Positions 41,392-47,594 of a DNA stretch of 47,594 nt are shown in pieces. Below the pieces are notes generated by a model. The model saw only the letters and a program-made list of their open reading frames with translations, ran no database searches and was not told the DNA's origin. Position numbers and translations under genes: made by a program. Position 1 is the stretch's first letter. Each line of letters starts with the position of its first letter. The stretch is from Acidobacteriota bacterium (GTDB lineage Bacteria > Acidobacteriota > Terriglobia > Bryobacterales > Bryobacteraceae), in assembly GCA_017304135.1 (NCBI GenBank), contig JAFLBB010000034.1, positions 1 to 47,594 on the forward strand, read 5' to 3'.

Positions 41392-41771
41392 GAGCGCCAG
41401 GCGGCCAGGGCGAAGAGGAGCGTCGCCAGCGCGAGGCAGGCCGTTGGAATGGCGAAGAAATAGGCCAGGGAAAGGGCCGTGCACACCGCCGCCGCGACGG
41501 CGAACACAACGGCCATGCGGCGCTGCGGCGGGACAAGCCAGCCGATGACGCCCAGGGTGGCGCTCTGGGCCGACAGCATCAAGCTGAACCCGCTGAACAG
41601 ATCCCACATCGTGCGTTGGGCTCCCGGGAAGGGGAACGCATAGCCCTTCATCAACTCCAGGAGCTTGCGTTCGGTGTCGTTCGCGGGTGGCGACTCCTGA
41701 AAATGCCCCGCCAGGTGGGCGAGGGCGAAGAACAGGAAAACCGAAGCTCCGGCACGAAACAGAACGCGCAT
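41388..41771 (-). CDS. Small four-helix membrane protein
   Basis: A 127 aa protein with about four hydrophobic segments (SVFLFFALAHLAGHF, MWDLFSGFSLMLSAQSA, MAVVFAVAAAVCTAL, IPTACLALATLLFALA). The plan, with a conserved-looking TMWDLFSGFSL segment after a loop, resembles small LIC_13387-type membrane proteins; that link is from memory and needs a search. Function unknown. The ATG at 41771 is used; the upstream part of the frame overlaps the prfB promoter region. Confidence 0.6.
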   Translation of the reverse strand: MRVLFRAGASVFLFFALAHLAGHFQESPPANDTERKLLELMKGYAFPFPGAQRTMWDLFSGFSLMLSAQSATLGVIGWLVPPQRRMAVVFAVAAAVCTALSLAYFFAIPTACLALATLLFALAAWRS

Positions 41772-41834
41772 GGCTGACCAGCCTACTCCGGTCGCAACGG
41801 AATGACAAATCCCGGTCGTTTTTGCCTCCGCTGT

Positions 41835-41840
41835 TACACT
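41835..41840 (+). promoter_or_regulatory. Possible -10 element (TACACT) close to the prfB start
   Basis: TACACT ends eight bases before the prfB ATG and no ribosome-binding site is seen between them. If used, the transcript would be nearly leaderless. No good -35 hexamer was found. Confidence 0.25.
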
Positions 41841-41848
41841 AAAAAGAC

Positions 41849-42989
41849 ATGACACTGGAAGAATTAGAAAGAGAGTATGTTGAGCTCCGCCAGCAAGCTG
41901 ACGCTGTGCGGAGCTATCTTTGACCCGGCGGGAAAACAGCTCGAACTGGACAAAACAGAAGCTCTCGTCTCCGCGCCCGATTTCTGGAATAGCCCCGAGC
42001 AGTCGCAGAAAATCCTGCAGCAGCGCAAACGGCTGGAAGAGTCCATCACGCGCGCCAAGGAGGTCACCACGTTCGTGGACGACATCGACACGATGTTCGA
42101 ACTGGGCCGCGAAGGTGAGGACATGGCCGCAGATCTGGGCCGCGAAATCGAGAGGTTCCGCGGCCGGCTGCAGGTGCTTGAGGACAGCATGTTGCTCTCC
42201 GGCGAGAACGACTCAAAGAGCGCCATTCTGAACATCCACCCCGGAGCCGGGGGCACGGAATCGCAGGACTGGGCCGAGATGCTGCTGCGCATGTACCTGC
42301 GCTGGGCCGAGCGCAAGGGGTACAAGGCGGTGATCACCGACCAGCTCGATGGCGAATCCGCGGGCATCAAGTCCGCCACCGTGGAGATCGAGGGCGAGAA
42401 CGCCTATGGCCTGCTGTCGAGCGAAGTGGGCGTGCACCGCCTGGTGCGCATTTCGCCGTTCGACTCGGCCGCCCGCCGCCACACCTCCTTTGCGAGCGTG
42501 TTTGTGATTCCGCAAATTGACGACGACATCAAGATCGACATCAAGCCGGAAGAGCTGAAGGTGGATGTGTTCCGCGCATCCGGCGCCGGCGGCCAGCATG
42601 TGAACCGCACCGAATCGGCCGTCCGCTTCACGCACCTGCCGACGGGAATTGTCGTGCAGTGCCAGAACGAGCGTTCACAGCACAAGAACCGCGCCAGCGC
42701 CCTCAAGCAGCTCAAGGCGCGGCTGTGGGAGCACGAGATGGACAAGCGGCGTGCCGAGGAGAAAAAGCTCGAGGACTCCAAGGCCGATATCAACTTCGGC
42801 TCGCAGATCCGCAGCTACGTCCTGGCGCCGTACCGCATGATCAAGGACCACCGCACGAAGCTCGCCATCGGCGATGTGGACCGTGTGCTGGACGGCGACA
42901 TGGACGGCCTCATGCACGCCTGGCTCGTATACAAGAAGACGGGCAAGCTGGCGGGCGACACCAAGGACGACCTCCCCGAAACGCCATGA
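41849..42989 (+). CDS. prfB: Peptide chain release factor 2 with programmed +1 frameshift
   Basis: RF2 (379 aa after frameshifting) ends translation at UGA and UAA. Frame 1 begins at ATG 41849 (MTLEELEREYVELRQQADAV) and stops at codon 25, TGA 41921-41923. The second frame resumes with DPAGKQLELDK and runs to 42989. SPF in VRISPFDSAARRH reads the stop codon, and GGQ in GAGGQHVNRTESA triggers hydrolysis. The frameshift autoregulates RF2 levels. A plain ORF search would call only the part from 41877. The stop overlaps tsaC as ATGA, and the LytS/LytTR pair follows. Confidence 0.93.
41909..41924 (+). other. RF2 programmed +1 frameshift site
   Basis: The site reads CGG AGC TAT CTT TGA C. The slippery CTT followed by the in-frame TGA and C is the classical RF2 site. 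GGAG at 41910-41913, four bases before CTT, can act as the stimulating internal Shine-Dalgarno, though it is weaker than the usual AGGGGG. Confidence 0.92.
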
Positions 42990-43882
42990 CCGTAGGCGAA
43001 GCGGCAGCACTGATCCGCTCGGGTGACGTGGTCGCCTTCGCCACGGAAACCGTGTACGGCCTTGGCGCCAACGCACTCGATGCCGGGGCCGTGCGCCGCA
43101 TTTATGCGATCAAGGGGCGGCCGGCGAGCAGTCCGCTCATCGTGCACGTCGGAACAATCGACATGGCGCGAGCGCTCGTTACCGAATGGCCCCAGACCGC
43201 GCAACGGCTGGCTTCGCGTTACTGGCCGGGCCCGCTCACCCTCGTCCTGCCCAAACAACCCCACGTTCCCGATGTGGTCACCGCCGGGCTCCCCACGGTG
43301 GGCATCCGCATGCCCGCCCATCCTCAGGCGCTGGAGCTCATCCGGGCCTCCGGCTGCCCCATCGCCGCCCCCAGCGCCAACCGCTTCACGCAGCTTTCGC
43401 CAACCACGGCCCAGCACGTCCGCGATGCGTTCGGGGGCTCAGTGCCTGTCCTCGATGGCGGCCCTTGTTCGGTAGGCATCGAATCCACGGTGCTTTCGCT
43501 GGCGACCACGCCGGCCACGCTGCTCAGGCCGGGCATGATTCCGCGCGACGAGATCGAGGCCATCACCGGTCCGCTCGCTGAACCCGCGGCCGGGCAAAGC
43601 GGGCACGGCGAACCGCACGCCTCGCCCGGACTGCACGAGCGTCACTACCAGCCGCGCACACCGCTGTTGCTCGACACCACACCTCATCCGGGCCGCGGGA
43701 TCGTGCTGCGCCTGGGCCACGAACTTCCGGCAGGCGCACGCGAGTTTGCCGCCCGGCTGTACGAGGTTCTACATTCGGCCGACGCCCAGGGCTACGATTG
43801 GATTGCCATCGAACCGCCACCCCGCACGCCGGAATGGGACGGCATTCGCGACCGTCTGCGCCGCGCCGCATCTAAGAGTTAA
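42986..43882 (+). CDS. tsaC: L-threonylcarbamoyladenylate synthase, Sua5-type
   Basis: A 298 aa YrdC/Sua5 enzyme that makes threonylcarbamoyl-AMP from Thr, bicarbonate and ATP for tRNA t6A37. The YrdC domain has VVAFATETVYGLGANA, YAIKGRPASSPLIVH and IAAPSANRF with the usual Lys/Arg and Ser/Asn contacts. The extra 90 residues, joined by SPGLHERHYQPRTPLLL, form the Sua5 C-terminal domain. It overlaps prfB by four bases and is followed after six bases by a histidine kinase, so the four genes are probably one operon. Confidence 0.93.
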   Translation: MTVGEAAALIRSGDVVAFATETVYGLGANALDAGAVRRIYAIKGRPASSPLIVHVGTIDMARALVTEWPQTAQRLASRYWPGPLTLVLPKQPHVPDVVTAGLPTVGIRMPAHPQALELIRASGCPIAAPSANRFTQLSPTTAQHVRDAFGGSVPVLDGGPCSVGIESTVLSLATTPATLLRPGMIPRDEIEAITGPLAEPAAGQSGHGEPHASPGLHERHYQPRTPLLLDTTPHPGRGIVLRLGHELPAGAREFAARLYEVLHSADAQGYDWIAIEPPPRTPEWDGIRDRLRRAASKS

Positions 43883-43888
43883 TTTGCC

Positions 43889-45736
43889 ATGCCCTCCGCC
43901 GTCACACTCTCGGCCCACGAACCGCTGATGGTGAACACCATCGGCCATTCGCTTGGCGCGCTGCTGTTTGCGGCGGTGTTCCTACTGGTCTGGCGTTCGG
44001 CCCACCGTCCGGCGCTGGCCGCGGCGCTGGCGTTTATCTGGAACGCCGCCTCGCTTGCGGTTCTGGCCATGAACGACCTGGGCTGGCCGGGGGCGTCCGT
44101 GGTCGTCTCGGTGGCCACCTCCGCCCTCTGCCTTCTGCCCGCCGTTCTGCTCGACGTCTTTCTCGCCCGCCGTTCACCCTGGCTTGTCCGCGCCGGCTAC
44201 GCCGTGGGCATTGGGGCCACCGTTCTCCACGTCCTGGAGCACACCGCCCCCCAACTGGACATCCATCGCATCGCCCTCATCTTCACCACCACGGGTTTCG
44301 CGCTGCTCACGCCTCTTTCGCTTTGGGCCGGACGCCACGACCCCCGCCCTGCCCGCTCGCGCCTGCTGGCAGCGATGGCCCTGTTCCTGTTCGCCATCAC
44401 GTTCGTCCACTATGGCTCCGGCCACGCCCACGGCATCTGGTCGCTGGAGCTGCTCATCCACCACGCAGGCGTCCCGCTGGCCCTGATCGTCCTCCTGCAG
44501 GACTACCGCTTCATCCTGCTCGACGTGTTTGTACGCCTGCTGGCCAGCCTCTCCCTGGCGGGCGCGATGCTGCTGGCCGGCTATTGGGCGATCACGGCGC
44601 TGGGCGTGCGCATTATCGCCCCGGAGTCGGCGTTCCGGCAGGGCATTCTCCTGGTAACGGTCTGTCTCCTCCTGTTTCTCTACGGGCTCCTCCGCAGCCG
44701 GCTGCAACACGCCATCACGCGCGTCCTGTTCGGCCGGGCCAGTTTGGACGCGGTGCGCGAAGAGCTCCACCGCCAGTGCACGGAGTGCCCCGATGAGCAA
44801 GCGTACCTGGCGCGGGCCGCCTCGCTGATCGGCGATTTCCTCCAGGCGGGCACGATCACCCTGCCCGAATCCACCGTCGCGCGCCTGAGACAGTTCCCCT
44901 GGCACTATCCGGCCACGGCCGCCGAACTCGACCTGTCCGGCTCCGGCATTGAGGCGGTCCTTCCGCTGCGCCTGGGCTCCGGCGAGGTGCGGCTGGTGGC
45001 CTTTGGGCCCCGCCGGGGCGGCAGGCGCTATCTCTCCGAGGACCTGGAAGCCATGGCGCGTCTCTCGGCCATCGTTCTGGAGCACGTCGAACACTTCCGC
45101 ACCACCGAAATGCGCCGTCTGGTGGCCCAGGCCGAGTTGCGCGCGCTGGAATCGCAAATCCACCCTCACTTCCTCTTCAACGCCTTGAACACGCTGTACG
45201 GCATCATCCCCAGGGAGGCCCGGGGCGCCCGCGACACCGTGCTCAACCTCGCCGACATTTTGCGCTATTTCCTCCAGCGCGAACGCACTTATATTCCGCT
45301 GCATGAGGAGATCACCATCATCCGCTCGTATCTTGCCATTGAAACCCTGCGGCTCGGCCCGCGGCTGCGCACCGAATTCGACCTGGACGAACACGCCATG
45401 CCCCAACTGATTCCCCTGCTCTCCGTCGAACCGCTGGTGGAGAACTCGATCAAGCACGGCATCTCGCAACTGCCCGAAGGGGGCACAGTCCGCCTCATTG
45501 CAAGGGTGGAGAACGGCGCGCTCACGGTGCGCGTGGAAGACACCGGCGCGGGCTTCGACAGCGCCACGGCCGACTCCACGCGCGGCGCGGGCGTCGGGCT
45601 CTCCAATGTCCGCCGCCGCCTGGAGCTGTGTTACGGTCCCGCCGCGCAATTGGAGATTCGCTCCTCGCCGGGCGGCTCTTCGGTTAGTTTCCGCATCCCC
45701 CTTGGGGCGGACCAAGCCCAGGCGGGGGCGGCATGA
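43889..45736 (+). CDS. LytS-family sensor histidine kinase
   Basis: A 615 aa membrane kinase. About eight hydrophobic segments fill residues 15-275 (for example LGALLFAAVFLLVW, LLAAMALFLFAITFV). A GAF-like region (about 290-405) follows. The His-kinase domain of the LytS/YpdA type (HisKA_LytS) has the H box IHPHFLFNALNTLYG with His near 426, the N box VEPLVENSIKHGI near 515 and a DTGAGFDS G box near 553. The signal is unknown. It overlaps the LytTR regulator by four bases, a coupled two-component pair. Confidence 0.92.
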   Translation: MPSAVTLSAHEPLMVNTIGHSLGALLFAAVFLLVWRSAHRPALAAALAFIWNAASLAVLAMNDLGWPGASVVVSVATSALCLLPAVLLDVFLARRSPWLVRAGYAVGIGATVLHVLEHTAPQLDIHRIALIFTTTGFALLTPLSLWAGRHDPRPARSRLLAAMALFLFAITFVHYGSGHAHGIWSLELLIHHAGVPLALIVLLQDYRFILLDVFVRLLASLSLAGAMLLAGYWAITALGVRIIAPESAFRQGILLVTVCLLLFLYGLLRSRLQHAITRVLFGRASLDAVREELHRQCTECPDEQAYLARAASLIGDFLQAGTITLPESTVARLRQFPWHYPATAAELDLSGSGIEAVLPLRLGSGEVRLVAFGPRRGGRRYLSEDLEAMARLSAIVLEHVEHFRTTEMRRLVAQAELRALESQIHPHFLFNALNTLYGIIPREARGARDTVLNLADILRYFLQRERTYIPLHEEITIIRSYLAIETLRLGPRLRTEFDLDEHAMPQLIPLLSVEPLVENSIKHGISQLPEGGTVRLIARVENGALTVRVEDTGAGFDSATADSTRGAGVGLSNVRRRLELCYGPAAQLEIRSSPGGSSVSFRIPLGADQAQAGAA

Positions 45737-46461
45737 CACGCGTCCTGATCGCCGACGACGAACCGGTCGCCCGCCAGGTTCTGCGGGAGATGATCGAGGA
45801 GATCCCCGGCGTGGAGATCTGCGGCGAAGCCGCCACCGGCGCTGAAGCCCTCGTCCGCTGCACCGACTGGAAGCCGGACGTGGCCCTGCTTGACCTGCAG
45901 ATGCCGCTGCTGGATGGGTTTCACGTGGCCCAGCAACTCCGCGGCGGCTCGCCGCTCATCATCTTTGTCACCGCTTCGGCCGAACGCGCCCTGGACGCTT
46001 TTGAACTGGGCGTTGTGGACTACCTTGTCAAACCCGTGCGGCGCGAACGCCTGGAGTCGGCCCTGGCCAAGGCGCGCGAACGGCTCCGCGTCGCGGCCCC
46101 CGTGGCCCACCTAGCCGCCCCCCCCAAGGACGCCATCCGCCGCATCGCCGGCCGCCTCAAGGACGAGTTCCACATGCTCGACCTGGACGAGGTGATCGCC
46201 TTCAAGGCCGAGGCCGAGGTCGTCTACATCCTCTCCCCCAAGGGCCGCTTCCTGGCCGACCTCACGCTTAAAGCCCTCGAAGACCGCCTCCCCTCGCCGC
46301 CGTTCCGCCGCATTCACCGCGGGGCCATCATCAACACCGACCACATCCGCCGCATCTCGCCGCTTTCCTCCAAGCGCTGGCTGCTGAAGATGTCCAACGG
46401 CCTGGAAGCCATCGTCAGCAAGCGCATGGCCGGCGTCATCCGCGAGCAGACGCGCTGGTAG
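45733..46461 (+). CDS. LytTR-family response regulator
   Basis: A 242 aa regulator. The REC domain (1-120) has the acidic pair in LIADDEP, phospho-acceptor Asp near 53 in VALLDLQMP, the Thr/Ser in FVTASAERAL and the Lys in YLVKPVRRE. The LytTR DNA-binding domain (about 145-240) has DEVIAFKAEAEVVYI, FRRIHRGAIINTDHIRRI (in parts) and SNGLEAIVSKRM. Phosphorylation by the upstream LytS-like kinase is very likely. LytTR proteins bind imperfect direct repeats; no target site could be assigned here. Confidence 0.93.
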   Translation: MTRVLIADDEPVARQVLREMIEEIPGVEICGEAATGAEALVRCTDWKPDVALLDLQMPLLDGFHVAQQLRGGSPLIIFVTASAERALDAFELGVVDYLVKPVRRERLESALAKARERLRVAAPVAHLAAPPKDAIRRIAGRLKDEFHMLDLDEVIAFKAEAEVVYILSPKGRFLADLTLKALEDRLPSPPFRRIHRGAIINTDHIRRISPLSSKRWLLKMSNGLEAIVSKRMAGVIREQTRW

Positions 46462-46477
46462 GGGCTACACCAGCCCC
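46461..46477 (+). terminator. Terminator-like hairpin after the prfB-tsaC-lytS-lytTR operon
   Basis: GGGGCT (46461-46466) and AGCCCC (46472-46477) pair perfectly around an ACACC loop, starting at the last base of the response-regulator stop codon. Only two T follow, so termination efficiency is uncertain, but the position fits the operon end. Confidence 0.5.
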
Positions 46478-46518
46478 TTGGCCGCGCAGATGAAATCGCG
46501 ATCACACCTACTGACGAA

Positions 46519-47433
46519 TTACTTGCTCGGCCCCGTGGGTTGTGCGGCATCGGTCTTTTCCCTGTACTTGCGGAGCGAATGCTGCAACTCAGTTCCACAG
46601 CCAGTCGAGTGAGCACCCGAGTACGTCCCATCCTCTCTCAAGTATGGAATGTATGTTTCGCACCGATTCTGGGGAACGGTCTGATCGAATCCGTCCGTGT
46701 AGCTCCAGGACTCTCTGAATTCGATGCCCTCCCGAAGGGCGTAAAATCTGGATCTACTAAAACCCTCGATTCGCATTGCGACTCTGGGCTCTCCCGTCGC
46801 AATTGACATCCTTTGCGCCGGGATGCTCACTTTCTGTGGTTCTCCGATAGGCTGGAAAGTCTGCAAGTCGATTCTGGATGCTGTCAACTCGGCCGTCAAG
46901 ATATTCGCATCCAGCCTGTTGGGCTCGCAGGCCATGGACACAAACACATCCGGCAGATTGCCAGCATCCACGGCCATTTGGCAGCGTGCGCCCAAGTTGA
47001 TGCTGAGCCCTTTCTTGGTTAACTCAAGCGTGCTGCGTGTAAGCTCGTTGGACGCGATCGCTTCCTTTGACTGCGCCATGGCTGCCTTTGTTTGAGAGCG
47101 CATTTCGTACCACTGCACAGACATCAGCATTACGGTGAAAGCAATTCCCACTAGGCCGATTTTTTCAGCCCGGAAGCGCTTTCTGTCCAATTGCAGTATC
47201 TGTTTGTTGTGTGCCTCCTGGGGGGCTTGTTCGGCTCGATACTGGTCCACAAGAGGCTGAGCAACGTCGACGATCACTTCCACTGGAGAAGGAGGAACCT
47301 CGCGTGGCACCGAGGTCTCCTCATGGGCGGTCTGAGTCTTCAGATTGGAAGCGACGTGTTTCTGGAGAGTCTCGAGTTGGTCTGCAATTCTCCTTAAGTC
47401 AAGTGCGATTTGACGACTCAACGGGTCGCTCAC
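46519..47433 (-). CDS. Hypothetical membrane-anchored protein, lower GC than its neighbours
   Basis: A 304 aa protein I do not recognise. The N-terminal 80 residues are helical and charged with a coiled-coil-like start (SRQIALDLRRIADQLETLQKH, shown in part). A single hydrophobic segment, KIGLVGIAFTVMLMSVQW, lies near residues 91-109. A helical stretch (MAQSKEAIASNELTRSTLEL) and a beta-rich C-terminal domain with several Cys (ARCQMAVD, NRCETY, STGCGTE) follow. The base composition is clearly lower in GC and less biased at third positions than neighbours, which suggests recent acquisition. The start ATG at 47433 follows no strong ribosome-binding site. Confidence 0.6.
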   Translation of the reverse strand: MSDPLSRQIALDLRRIADQLETLQKHVASNLKTQTAHEETSVPREVPPSPVEVIVDVAQPLVDQYRAEQAPQEAHNKQILQLDRKRFRAEKIGLVGIAFTVMLMSVQWYEMRSQTKAAMAQSKEAIASNELTRSTLELTKKGLSINLGARCQMAVDAGNLPDVFVSMACEPNRLDANILTAELTASRIDLQTFQPIGEPQKVSIPAQRMSIATGEPRVAMRIEGFSRSRFYALREGIEFRESWSYTDGFDQTVPQNRCETYIPYLREDGTYSGAHSTGCGTELQHSLRKYREKTDAAQPTGPSK

Positions 47434-47524
47434 GTCATTGAGTCTATACCCTGAGATGGGGGCCGCTCCCCATAAGCGTTAACTTAAGGATTGCATCCCT
47501 CGGTGGTTTCGGCTATGGTGGGCC

Positions 47525-47594
47525 ATGGAAATGGACACCTCGGCGGCGGTTGGCGGTGAAGACTGGGCGGTTCTGCGACGGTTCTTGCCAGCCG
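47525..47594 (+). CDS. Start of an unknown gene, possibly an IS4-type transposase (cut by the right edge)
   Basis: The frame begins ATGGAAATGGAC and gives MEMDTSAAVGGEDWAVLRRF before leaving the window. A short DWxxLxxFLP motif near the start is seen in some IS4-family transposases. Upstream, TAAGCGTTAACTTAAGGA around 47473-47490 could belong to an element end. Only 23 residues are visible, so this is a guess. Confidence 0.3.
   Translation, partial: MEMDTSAAVGGEDWAVLRRFLPA

Overview
The window (about 47.6 kb, high GC) looks like a chromosomal segment of a free-living acidobacterium, most likely of the Solibacter/Bryobacter type. No marker was aligned, so this is inference. It rests on the mix of Tat-exported Gfo/Idh/MocA oxidoreductases, a sulfatase, DUF1080, DUF4159 and S55-peptidase proteins, futalosine-pathway menaquinone synthesis (mqnD), a divergent recA, and many secreted proteins of unknown function.

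Layout. 1-245: overlapping 3' remnants of two insertion sequences, followed by an orphan AbiEii-like nucleotidyltransferase. 875-6000: ACADSB-like acyl-CoA dehydrogenase, a secreted LolA-like protein, a radical SAM protein, and a porin with a short PstS-like binding protein. 6146-13066: membrane-fused spermidine-synthase-like protein, sulfatase plus DUF1080 pair, HPt protein, mqnD and a HEAT-repeat protein. 13099-22133: recA, three exported oxidoreductase/isomerase-type proteins, tRNA-Gly(CCC), and a minus-strand run of TPR/ST7-like protein, nitrilase, DUF5060 glycosidase-like protein, Gfo/Idh and TIM-barrel isomerase. 22305-26078: 6-phosphogluconate dehydrogenase, PfkB sugar kinase, an aldo/keto-reductase-like protein lacking the usual catalytic residues, and an NTF2-like protein. 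26175-33517: Uma2 nuclease-like protein, another Gfo/Idh, a glutamyl-endopeptidase-like S9 protease, DUF4159 and a beta-propeller protein. 33546-36101: S55 peptidase whose motifs are in permuted order, and a VapBC-type toxin-antitoxin pair with a visible palindromic operator. 36125-39527: a pduT-pduS pair of bacterial-microcompartment genes without other shell genes, a small membrane protein, an ECF sigma factor and pyrE. 39594-41771: phosphoesterase, DUF3500 and a membrane protein. 41849-46461: prfB with a programmed +1 frameshift, tsaC, and a LytS/LytTR two-component system, probably one operon. 46519-end: a lower-GC hypothetical gene and the start of what may be another transposase.

How the genes work together. 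Exported sugar-oxidising enzymes, a glycosidase-like protein, a TIM-barrel isomerase/lyase, a sulfatase and DUF1080 suggest periplasmic breakdown of plant or microbial glycans, possibly by oxidation at C3. The gnd-kinase pair feeds hexonate metabolism. PduS/PduT would move electrons across a microcompartment shell whose other parts must lie elsewhere. Housekeeping genes (recA, pyrE, prfB, tsaC, mqnD, tRNA-Gly) are scattered between these. Accessory DNA is concentrated at the two ends of the window and around the toxin-antitoxin pair. No CRISPR array, phage module or rRNA was seen.
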